A stretch of DNA of 64,000 nucleotides from Phycomyces nitens (Eukaryota; Mucoromycota; Mucoromycetes; Mucorales; Phycomycetaceae), in assembly GCA_022702545.1 (NCBI GenBank), contig JAHRBC010000008.1, positions 620,001 to 684,000 of the forward strand, in the 5' to 3' direction. Below, in pieces: positions 1 to 9,237 of this stretch (positions are counted from its first letter, which is position 1; each line of letters starts with the position of its first letter). The notes under the pieces are model-generated. The model ran no database searches, was not told the DNA's origin, and saw nothing but the letters and a program-made list of their open reading frames with translations. The translations under genes and the position numbers were made by a program.

Positions 1-2
1 CT

Positions 3-593
3 ACTCGACCCAAGCCTGCCGTACGATGCTATAGCTGTGGTGAGGCCGGTTATATTTCCAAGGATCCAATTTGTGTCAATTTCGACCAACTTAATAATGA
101 TAAACCCAAGGAGCCCACTGTAGAGGAACTGTTAGCTGAACGCACAGCCATGATTGAGGAGGCAAAGAGACAAGCCCTTGCCAAAAAAGTGTCTCAATTG
201 GCAGAAAAACGACGAGCAGATCTACTGGCTGCCGCCAATCCTGAATTTGCTGATGTTCACATGAGAGATTTGAAAGGCACTGCAATTGACAGTAACCACA
301 ATCCCGCAAATTCGGCAAACCGACCCAGCACTGAAAATCAGAACCTACCCAACGACGACGTGGAAATGCAGAAATCCGGAATGGGTAGTTCTTCCCAAGA
401 TAGCATTTGGGAATCCAAACGACAACGTGAAATGGAAGCTGAACGCCTGCGGGAGAGGGATATAGTAAAGATATCGACAGTGGAGAGCACGATCAAACAA
501 CTAGAAAACGACAAAGATACACTGATGAACGACGAGACTGACACTGGATATCCACCCGGACCCGGCGACAACGCCACCCCCAAACATTTATGA
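3..593 (+). CDS. LINE element 1 ORF1 (gag-like), C-terminal part
   Basis: This is the partial frame open from the left edge to TGA at 591-593. ORF1 proteins of this LINE type bind element RNA in the cytoplasmic RNP. A zinc knuckle is visible near the start with Cys-X2-Cys-X4-Tyr-X6-Cys spacing, so the usual His is Tyr; the last knuckle of element 2 has the same X6 spacing with His. The remainder is a charged, Glu/Lys/Arg-rich, probably coiled-coil and disordered tail of about 170 residues. The stop overlaps the ORF2 start as ATGA (590-593), suggesting coupled termination and reinitiation. Whether the full ORF1 is intact cannot be seen. Confidence 0.85.
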   Translation, partial: TRPKPAVRCYSCGEAGYISKDPICVNFDQLNNDKPKEPTVEELLAERTAMIEEAKRQALAKKVSQLAEKRRADLLAAANPEFADVHMRDLKGTAIDSNHNPANSANRPSTENQNLPNDDVEMQKSGMGSSSQDSIWESKRQREMEAERLRERDIVKISTVESTIKQLENDKDTLMNDETDTGYPPGPGDNATPKHL

Positions 594-3500
594 ATAAAAC
601 ATCTATAACAATAGGGACTCTCAATGTGAGAGGTCTCAAACGCTCTGCTTCTAATATAAACTCGTCAAAACACCTACTATTCCGTCACCTCCGCAACCTC
701 CAGACCCCAATTTCTCTTCTCGCTCTCCAGGAAACTCACGCACATCCTGATCAATACGACTCGCTCAAAATCTGTTTTCAAGCTCATAACTGCTTGTGGA
801 CACCACACTGTGACCTAGTATCCTTCAATCCTCTTCTTAACCTTTCACACATTTACACTTCTCTTGACAATAGAGTCCTTATTGTAGACGTCTCTCATGT
901 CGATCTGCGAGTAGACCCATTCACAGTGATAGTTGTATACGCTCCCAGTCAACCCAACGAACGCCCAACTTTCTATTCTAATCTCACTACGGATTTGTCA
1001 GCTCGCAACTTTGATAAGCCAGTCATCCTTCTTGGAGACTTCAATTGCAATTTTCATATACACTCCTCTCATCCTATCCAATGGCAGCAATATCTTCAAG
1101 ATAATTTTGTAGATGCCATCACTCCTCCCACCTCCCCTCCCTTGCCCACATTTTCTAATGGAAGACAACGCACTGTGATAGACTTTATTCTCACCTCGCC
1201 TACGCTCCCTATATCTGCTCCGGAAGTCCAGTTTGTCAACCCTGTGTGGACAGATCATAGTCTCCTCACCATATCGATCCCTTTCTCTCGTCAATCTGGT
1301 CCGGGGGTTTGGCGTTTTAACACTAGATACCTGGCAGACGATGATTTTAAGACTGACCTTGACCAAGTCCTTGACGCAGCCGAATCTTCTCTATCGAATA
1401 TACAGGACCCAACCCTCAAGTGGGACTCTTTAAAGCATACGATTAAGCTACTCGCACTCTCGTATGCAGCCAAGTATCATCGGCGCATAGTGCACAACGA
1501 AAGAAACCTGCAACGGGAACGCTCCCGGCTTATAATCAATGATAATACTTCAGAGGTTCCTAGGCTTGAGGCCGTACTGTCTCGAGTGCAACACCACCGG
1601 ACTGAAACCTTAGCCCTTCGGGCTGGTATTCGGTGGTTTGAACAGGGGGAGACCTCGTCTAAATACTTCTTCCGAGTTATCCGCCATCGCAACTCTTCAC
1701 GTTCTCTCACATCGCTCCGTGATCCTGAATCAGGAGAAGACTTCCCTACTACTGCGGGAATGTTAGGACACGTTCGAGAGTTCTACACCACTTTATACAC
1801 AGCCGACCCTATTGATGATGGAGCTGCAGACATTCTTTTCAGAAACGTTCCCTCGGACACCAAGATCTCGGCCAAACAGGGTAAACGACTGGAAGCTGAT
1901 ATTAAAATAGACTGTCTACTCGACATACTGGCTACATGCCCCGGAGGCTCTAGTCCTGGATTAGATGGACTTCCATATTCTCTTCTTGCCAATATGTTGG
2001 ACCACAAATACGTTGGACAACTGGCCGTCTCCGTATATCAACAGGCTCTAACAGGAACATTTCCTCCGTCGTGGTTGAATACTGTGCTGGTGCTTTTACC
2101 TAAATCTGGAGACACATCGAATCTTAAGAATTGGAGACCCATATCTTTGATCAACTGTGATGCAAAGATATTTACTAAACTTTTGACCTCTCGCCTTCGG
2201 GCCTGCATACCTCGATGCATTAACACCTTTCAAACAGGCTTCATGACACATAGATTTATTGCTGATAACGGTCTCCTTGCTAGACTTTCTATGTACCATG
2301 CACAGCTCGCCAAACACCCTGGAGTCGCCCTCTTGCTGGATCAAGAGAAGGCCTACGATAGGGTTCATCCACACTACCTACGGCGCGTTTTTTCTCTGTT
2401 CGGTATTCCTGAATCGATTGCTAACACCATCTGCTCTCTTTTCTTCTCTACCAATATACATGTCAATGTGGATGGCCACTTGTCCGCACCTATTAAACAA
2501 GGTCGTGGATTACGACAAGGCGACCCTCTTTCTCCACTCTTGTTTAACCTGGCCTTCGAACCGCTTTTGCGCACTATTTTGGCTTCTCCCCGATTGCCTG
2601 GCTTTCAATTCGACTACCTGCCCTTCCTCCCACCGCCGGTGCCATCTTGCTCTCCTATGCCTCTCAAAGTGCTGGCATACGCAGACGATTTACTGGTATA
2701 CCTCTCGGCTCCCCGTGATCTAGACCCTCTCCTTCATCTGCTCGAGATTTTTGGACGGGCATCCAACGCAAAAGTCAATATAAGCAAGACAGTTGCCATA
2801 GCTCTATCAGGGACTTTTGTTCCTGACTGGGGTCCTGTTTTTGACGAAGCCCACATTACGTGTCTTCATGACAAGAATTCTGCTAATGCTGTACGGTATC
2901 TGGGTTTTCCACTGCACTCTCACCCACGCCAACTCGAAGTATTCCGACAGGGCATCCTCGGAAAGATCCTAAGACATGCTCAATCCCTTGCACAGAGACG
3001 CCTCTCTATTCGGGGAAAGAGCCTAGTCATCAACTCTCTGCTTCTTAGCTCACTATGGCATGTTTTGTACGTGCTACCTACTGACGAACGTTTTTTCAAT
3101 ACTGTCAAGAAACACTGCCGCACCTACTTGTCCTTGGGATTTCGGAGCCCTAGTTGGGCTGCCCTGTGTTTGTCCAAAGGAGTAGGTGGACTAGGATTGA
3201 TTGATCCCCAATCGCAACAACGAGCGCTTCAGCTGCGATGGATTGACCCTCTGTTACATCGACGCACGCAAGCAAACAAGTCCTTCATATTTCCATACTT
3301 ACAATTCATGCTCACTACACATCTTCAATCTCCTTCTGCTGCAACTGCCCTACTCTTCCCCGGACCAGTTACTTCTTGCCCATCTCCACTGCGACCTCTA
3401 TTACAGGCTTCCGCCCTCATACTCCCTTCGTCACTCAACCTAGACTTTAGTCTACATCCATCTACCAGCCTCAGCTTCCCCCTCTCATCGACATGTTCGT

Positions 3501-4309
3501 CCTCAGTGAGTACCGATGTAGAAACCGTCAACGTTGCTCAACTCTCCATCGCGGATGCCTTCTCTCTCTCCCCAAGCGGTTTTTTGATCTCCAAGTCAAA
3601 CAGCGAACTTCAGGGACGGGGAAAGAACAAAATACGAAGATACCAGAGAAAGATCGCGGACAAAACCATACAATACCAGTCATGATTTGTACACCTTCTT
3701 GACAATCCCTTACAGAACAATGATCTACCACTGGTACCCCCTCTTGACCTCTCTCCTCTCACAAGAAGTATAACTATGGGCAAAAGATCTCTATATAACA
3801 CCGCAACATCCGACTTCCGTCGCTACATACAGCCACAAACACAGACACCCAACCTCTCCCGTGCTGCGTGGAAACGTTTCTGGAAACTTAACATTCCTCA
3901 CGACAGCCGTACAGTCTGGTGGAAAGCCCTGTGGGGGCGATTGCCTACCAGAGCCTTTGTCTTTCAGAAGACCAATAATTTTGTCGAGGATGATCTCTGT
4001 GCTATTTGTCAGATGGAAGTAGACACACCAGAGCACTTCCTCATTACTTGTCCTCGGAAGAGGCTCGTATGGAGTGTAGTCCTATCCAAAGTGTGTCCGC
4101 GCTGGTCGCTAACACACCTAAACACTCTTCTTACCGCTTTGGAATACACTGACCCAACTAGTCCTAGAGAAACACAAGCTCTCATTGTTGGATCTACCCT
4201 ACACGCAATCTGGCGTGCTCACTGGGCCTTCGTTATAGATAATCAACCTTTTCTCCCTGGTGTGATTGCAGCCAAGGCACTAGTTGTCATCCAACGTTTT
4301 ACAGACTAG
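590..4309 (+). pseudogene. LINE element 1 ORF2: APE endonuclease + reverse transcriptase + zf-RVT, interrupted by one TGA
   Basis: This is a 1239-codon frame broken only by TGA at 3683-3685. The first part reads 1031 residues, and the same frame continues open to 4309. Domains in order: APE-type endonuclease (LALQETH, LLGDFNCNF, WTDHSLL; residues about 5-230); reverse transcriptase (NWRPISLINCD, LLLDQEKAYDRV, GRGLRQGDPLSPLLFN, catalytic AYADDLL; about 450-720); thumb region; then after the stop a C-terminal Cys-X2-Cys-X8-His-X4-Cys finger (CAIC...HFLITC). Element 2 has Trp at the position of the stop, so a TGG to TGA transition is the simplest explanation. Target-primed reverse transcription is the family activity. 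The truncated product would keep EN and RT but lose the finger. Confidence 0.93.
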
Positions 4310-4437
4310 ATTTCTCTCTTTACCCTCTTTCGTTTTGTACTTGTCATACATAGTATCCCCATAAGTTTTTCTTTGGCATAAAAAGCCAATTGCTCAGTAC
4401 CAGTTGCTGAAGCCAACCAATAAATACAAAAAAAAAA

Positions 4438-5110
4438 GATTCACAGGTCACGGGAGTTCCTGTCCCGTGATTCAAGAAAGCTCATAAATCTATGCAATTC
4501 GCAATCCAATAAAGAAGAGTCCCTTTTACTGCAAAATCGTGGAATATTCGTATAATTGTGTTAGCTGCGGTTAACCCAAGAGAGTGCAGAGACAACTATA
4601 AGCCTTACATCCTTTGAAAATCGATCCCTAACAGTTGGATTTCACTACGAAAAAAAAACTGCGGTTTTTTGAAATCGGAGATTTATTTTGGGTCTATAAT
4701 ATGGTGCTCTCCACCACATCCTGGCCTACTTACGAAAAAGGAAGGCCTGCTCTATTTTACGAATTTAGTAATTTAATTGTTTATTATGGTAGTTAGAATA
4801 CTAAATGTAGTAGGCCTCTTCCAAATGGAGAATATCAAAAATTACCGTAAAGGGGAAACAGATTGGGCGGAAGTCATATAAAATGAAGTTTTGGCCAATA
4901 TAATGATCTCAATATCTTAAATAAAATTGCTAAACTAACCGGCTACATTAACTTTTACAGCTTTTAATTTCATTTTTGGATGATAATCCTGTACCTTATT
5001 CAGTAGTCATCTTAGTAAATATTCAAATATATTTTGGTATGGCCAGCGCTAAAACTGCGCGGCCTTTAAAAACATTTATGAAAGGGGGAAGGAGAAGGAA
5101 AACAGTCTAT
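4438..5110. other. Intergenic, repeat-derived
   Basis: There is no gene here. A perfect 8-bp inverted repeat (TCACGGGA/TCCCGTGA, 7-nt loop) lies at 4448-4470. The stretch from about 4696 to 4970 is a diverged copy of the repeat near 62298-62545 (shared GTGCTCTCCACCACA, TATGGTAGTTAGAATACTAA and TTGCTAAACTAAC blocks). Confidence 0.7.
4696..4970. repeat. Diverged copy of MITE arm and its outer flank
   Basis: By eye this aligns to 62298-62545. The aligned part starts in GTGCTCTCCACCACA, passes through TTATTATGGTAGT and ACTAAATGTAGTAGG, and ends in AAATTGCTAAACTAAC. No opposing arm is visible here, so this is a solo arm. The alignment extends about 80 nt outside the arm tip seen at 62375. Confidence 0.7.
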
Positions 5111-5275
5111 CTAAACACTGACACTAAATGACACTTTCTGAATGGCGGTGATGGCTCGGACCACGATGGGCTCGACTAAAAGAGGGACATTATCAAAGAT
5201 GGATGCCCAATGTGCACACCAAATGGAATGGACAGTATTGGACACGATGGTTATCTGAAGGGAAAGCGAGATTGA
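5111..5275 (-). pseudogene. Decayed LINE ORF2 C-terminal fragment
   Basis: The minus-strand translation contains SIWCAHWASIFDN followed by a PLLVEPIVVRAITAIQ-like stretch. This matches the extreme C-terminus of both intact LINEs (AIWRAHWAFVIDNQPFLPGV and AIWNAHWKFIFDNQPF). No RT or zinc finger is left and no poly(A) is obvious. It is a third, old insertion in the window. Confidence 0.75.
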
Positions 5276-5462
5276 TGACGAGAAACGGGTTCTGGTGAGG
5301 AGAGCAGCTAATCCAGTATGGAGAGCGAGGGAGCAGTTTGTTCGAGCACGGAAACCCACACTGGGAACTTCTCAGGTTTACTATTTTTTCACCTCCAAAC
5401 TTTCCGGTTAGGCTATTCTGCAACGAAACAAAAATAAGAACATTCTTTATAGTAATTTCTGA

Positions 5463-5682
5463 AATGGAAATATCAAAAGGCTTGGCAATTTGTATGTTTT
5501 TTTACGTTGATTATAACGAAGAAAACGTCAAGAAGTATGAAAAGGTTATCAATAACTTGGGTGATGTTGAGATTTGTTACAACATCGATCCAAAACAACC
5601 TGTTATAGTGACATTATCAAGTATTCGTGAAAGCCCTCATCTATACCATTTGTATCCAGCCAATATCCAGTTTACTGGATAA
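5463..5682 (+). CDS. Small protein homologous to N-terminus of the recombinase-like protein next door
   Basis: This is a 72-residue frame from ATG 5464. In-frame reading begins upstream at 5338, but homology starts at this Met. It aligns end to end with residues 1-72 of the protein encoded at 6968-5738 on the other strand. Shared landmarks are LAICMFFYVDY vs MALCMFYYMEF, VEICYNIDPKQPVIVT vs CEICYNVTPNQPVLVT, and a following short loop and Tyr-rich segment. It then ends, with none of the downstream recombinase-like domain. It may be a truncated paralogue, an isolated domain gene, or a pseudogene. No promoter or expression signal can be judged. Function is unknown. Confidence 0.55.
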
Positions 5683-5737
5683 TTAACTTGTAAATTTTGA
5701 AACTATTATACCAACATTTACAATAAAAATACAGTAT

Positions 5738-6968
5738 TTATTTTGATCGTTGGACCGGTTTGGGTCTACAATCAAAGTTTTCTAGCAGTTTTACATCAGA
5801 TAACAGTATATCTGAGTCGTATATAAAAACTTCATTAGAAACAGCAAATGTTTCTATTGCTATCTTTTTGATCGAGGGGTTTTTTTCAAGTAGATCTTTT
5901 ACATGGTGGGATCTAGATGATAACCCAGCAAAATCTAAAGACACCAAGCAGACATCGTGTTTTACCGATTGTAAATACTTTAGCATCTCTTTATTAAGTT
6001 GACGGAATATTGTAAGTAAATCTGCAAGACTATTATGTACTATCAATATTTACCTTGGGTATTTCCATCAATGTCAGTCAGTTCGTCATGAATTTCAACT
6101 TTTTTAATGTCTCGTTCTTCAAATGGTGTTGAAGAACGAGAGCAAGCAGAGACATAGATTCGCGTTGCCAGGGAACGAGAACGCAAGTTTTGGATCATCA
6201 TGTTGAGAAGTCTCACTCTTGTTTCTCGATCTTCTGCGGAAGGAGACTTTCTTGCATAACCGATTATCTCGATTTCGTCATTTTGCATAGTTTTTATCGT
6301 TTGTTGATAATTGGGCAAATACTGACAAATCGAGGTTAAAAGGGAATCTACAAATAATATTAGCAAACGTTCAAGCTTAGTAGTAGTGTTATATTACCGT
6401 GGTATATTTCTTTCATGACGTACAGCTCTCTTCTGCGCTTTGCTGTACTTTTGTCTTCTTTAGCCTTTAAAAATGCGGCCTTATTGGTTGAGCACCAACG
6501 AGCAAACGAAAGCAATGTCTTGTTCTCAAACAAGCCGGAAAATTCATTTATTTTGTCGTGAATCTGCTGCGTCGAGACAAATTCTTTATTATAGACCTCA
6601 TTGTTGCCTTGATCGTCAATGCAGTAAATATTATTGACGAATTGAACTACTTGTGCTTCGGTTTCTTAAAAGAATCGTCAGTGTTGATAACACAATTATT
6701 TTCTTTTTTTAAAAAACTTACGAAACTCAAGTCTTTTCCTCTTTTGTGCTGCTTCTTCAATTGGGACGACGTTCAGGTATTTACGATATGTTAACGGATC
6801 ACCAAGTATTCGTTGATGAGTAACAAGTACAGGTTGATTGGGCGTTACATTGTAACAAATTTCACAACTTGCTTGTCTAAGTCTTTCTTTGCAAATTTCT
6901 ACGTTTTCTGGAGTGAATTCCATATAGTAGAACATACAAAGAGCCATATCTCTAGTAATATTATTCAT
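5738..6968 (-). CDS. Serine-recombinase-like (YARKS) protein with extra N-terminal domain
   Basis: Exons 6968-6722, 6664-6398, 6347-6054 and 5988-5738 join to 352 residues; introns are 57, 50 and 65 nt with GT-AG ends. Residues 1-80 are an unknown domain also found alone at 5463-5682. Residues 80-170 are charged. From about 200, IEIIGYARKSPS resembles the first strand of resolvase/IS607 serine recombinases, where the Arg and Ser of GYAR.S are catalytic. The next part (helix A Arg-rich, then VSACSRSS...ER) resembles the SG..F.R segment. At the usual L-D-R-L-x-R site the protein has SLDFAGLSSRS, so the second catalytic Arg is apparently replaced. From memory, similar multi-copy hypothetical proteins occur in Mucoromycota; this is unverified. 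It could be a domesticated or inactive recombinase, or an unrelated Rossmann-like fold. Confidence 0.7.
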
Positions 6969-7289
6969 ATTGTTAAAGAATAATTGAAAGACAATTGTAA
7001 TAATTATGAGTAGTTATGTATAAAAACAAGATAATTTGAGGAAAATAAATTTGAGAGAGAGAATTTGAACTTATGAAACACGGATCTTTATTGAAGAGAT
7101 TTGGGCATGTATTTATACTATCAAAAACAAGACAAGAAGGTAGAATAAAGAGGTTGTTGTGGTATACGTAAGCCTACGTATACTACAGAAAGAAGAAACT
7201 GATAATGCGAGAGGTTAATCCTTGCAGTATGTAAACTTGAGACAATGTCTCTATATAAAAAAAAATCCTTGCAGTATGCAGATAGATAA
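6969..7289. other. Intergenic between recombinase-like gene and palindrome
   Basis: AT-rich. It contains a perfect inverted repeat GTATACGTA-agcc-TACGTATAC at 7162-7183. A 14-bp direct repeat ATCCTTGCAGTATG occurs at about 7218 and 7265, just outside the palindrome. No gene was seen. Confidence 0.6.
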
Positions 7290-7482
7290 TAGAGACAGAT
7301 TTAAATTTGCTCTAAAACTCATTACCAAAAAAAGAATTTTTTTACAAGGACTGTTTTACATTTTAAACCCAGAGACACCTTATGCAAATGATACGTTTTG
7401 CAGGATATCATCTTAAAGGAAACGAAATGAACACACATAATATATTGATATTATTATCATTTATAAATCTCTTGCCTTTCTA

Positions 7483-7520
<38 letters not shown>

Positions 7521-7794
7521 TTACAGATATTCTTCAAATCTCATAAAATGAACAACTTTTTTGAAACAGCGATCTTAGGGGACACGAATCCATTTTGGTT
7601 AGGAGACCAGGTGTGCGGGCCGGACAATTTATTATGACCATCTAGTGTCCGGCTTGTACGTCTTTGAGACAATACTGTATTTTCACTAATTATTCGCCAA
7701 CTTGAAAAAATTATTCACACATCGGCAAATAAATTTTCACACATTTTAATCACTAATTATTCACACAAAAAAATTTACTTTATTTTATTAACAA

Positions 7795-7923
7795 ATGCCA
7801 TTCACCAAAGATTCTATCAAGATACTTCTCATCGAGGACACTGATATGCTAGAGATGACCAAAGAATATAATGAGAGTTTGACTTTCTTTCCTCGCTGTA
7901 AAGATAAGGAATTACTTCTTTAA
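7795..7923 (+). CDS. 42-residue frame in the unique centre of the palindrome
   Basis: ATG at 7795, stop TAA at 7921-7923. The product starts MPFTKDSIKILLIEDTD and is acidic and hydrophilic with one Cys. Codon use looks more gene-like than the surrounding AT-rich DNA, but the frame is too short to be sure. It could be a captured exon or the last remnant of an element-encoded protein. No known motif was seen. Confidence 0.3.
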   Translation: MPFTKDSIKILLIEDTDMLEMTKEYNESLTFFPRCKDKELLL

Positions 7924-8212
7924 ATATTTTAAAAATATTTTATGTGTGAATAATTAGTGATTAAAATGTGTGAATTTAATTGGAGGAAATGTGTAAAAAT
8001 TTATTTGCCGATGTGTGAATAATTTTTTCAAGTTGGCGAATAATTAGTGAAAATACAGTATTGTCTCAAAGACGTACAAGCCGGACACTAGATGGTCATA
8101 ATAAATTGTCCGGCCCGCACACCTGGTCTCCTAACCAAAATGGATTCGTGTCCCCTAAGATCGCTGTTTCAAAAAAGTTGTTCATTTTATGAGATTTGAA
8201 GAATATCTGTAA

Positions 8213-8213
<1 letters not shown>

Positions 8214-8304
<91 letters not shown>
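8214..8304. repeat. (AAT)n microsatellite, right palindrome arm
   Basis: About 30 uninterrupted AAT units. The mirror-image ATT run in the left arm (7483-7519) has only about 12 units. Confidence 0.98.
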
Positions 8305-8497
8305 TAGAAAGGCAAGAGATTTATAAATGATAATAATATCAATATATTATGTGTGTTCATTTCGTTTCCTTTAAGATGATATCCTGCAAAACGTATCATT
8401 TGCATAAGGTGTCTCTGGGTTTAAAATGTAAAACAGTCCTTGTAAAAAAATTCTTTTTTTGGTAATGAGTTTTAGAGCAAATTTAAATCTGTCTCTA

Positions 8498-9047
8498 CTT
8501 GCTTATGCACTAGGAGTTTTCAAAATATGACATTAAAATCAAATACATACCAGCTATTAAATATTACACTCTCTTGTGATATTTAACTAAGCGATTATAA
8601 AGGTTACATACAAAGCTATTAAAGTGATTCAGCTATACACTGTCATATCCTTTGGGACTAAATAAAAATATCATTATTCTAGAAAGTTATTAGAATCAAA
8701 TATATATTTATCTCATAATAGACTTTCTTTTAAATAACCTGCGATTAGTAAATTATGGGTGGGTGTGTGGGTGCATATCCATGCATAACCATGTAAGAAA
8801 TACACTTTGTCGTCTTTAAATTTGTGAATTTTATTATGGCCTGTGCAGCAATACTATTCCATAATATAATTCTTTTTCAATAATAATAATAATAATAATA
8901 ATAATGTCAGACTCAATTATGTAGACCTTTTATCGACATTTATATTACTGTTTCCGGACCTGCCATTATAAAACTAACAATAACTTCAAAATCATGTAAT
9001 GCACTCAATTTATCTATAACATTTGATTTTATCATCACCATGGCAAT
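8498..9047. other. AT-rich intergenic
   Basis: No gene is visible. It contains an (AAT)n run at about 8880-8905 and several short TA-rich tracts. Confidence 0.6.
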
Positions 9048-9062
9048 AGCAGTAAAATTACT
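9048..9062. repeat. Target-site duplication of LINE element 2 (3' side)
   Basis: AGCAGTAAAATTACT is identical to 14361-14375. It abuts the poly(T), which is the poly(A) tail of the minus-strand LINE. The last T is shared with the tail. Confidence 0.93.
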
Positions 9063-9237
9063 TTTTTTTTTTTTTTTTTTTTTTTTTAGTATTATATTGA
9101 TCTGCCGTCACGCAAGGCGTGCGGCTTCTAGATTGCCATTAATTGGACTTGGAGGAGGGGAATAAGATAAAAGGACAATATAGGTGATAAAAAAGTAAGG
9201 AAAATAAGTAAAAGAAAGGAAAGAAAAATAAAACTCC

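Larger units (their letters stand above)
1..4437 (+). mobile_element. LINE element 1 (L1/Tad-type non-LTR retrotransposon), 5' end outside window
   Basis: The window opens inside ORF1 of a non-LTR retrotransposon. It continues through ORF2 (endonuclease, reverse transcriptase, C-terminal CCHC finger), a 3' UTR of about 120 nt, an AATAAA at 4419-4424 and a ten-A tail at 4428-4437. The layout matches the second LINE at 9062-14360, which is diverged but clearly related. The target-site duplication cannot be tested because the 5' end is missing. ORF2 carries one in-frame stop. Confidence 0.95.
7290..8497. mobile_element. Giant near-perfect palindrome (foldback/MITE-like element)
   Basis: The left arm 7290-7767 and right arm 7943-8497 are reverse complements over almost their whole length. 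Examples are AGAGACAGATTTAAATTTGC ... GCAAATTTAAATCTGTCTCT at the tips, GTGCGGGCCGGACAAT, GAGACAATACTGTATTTTC and GGCAAATAAATTTTCACACA. The arms differ mainly by microsatellite length (ATT run 7483-7519 versus AAT run 8214-8304) and a roughly 23-bp insertion in the right arm near 7975. The tips are preceded and followed by TA, compatible with a TA target duplication. The 175-nt centre is not palindromic and holds one short frame. Confidence 0.9.

Noticed and set aside
3683..3685. TGA in LINE ORF2 as a recoded codon (nuclear TGA=Trp)
   Set aside because: Host genes in the window use TGA as a normal stop (for example SelO at 25385-25387 and the F-box gene at 34287-34289), so code reassignment is excluded.
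8187..8405. Minus-strand frame with a run of over 25 Ile
   Set aside because: Direct translation of the (AAT)n microsatellite in the palindrome arm.
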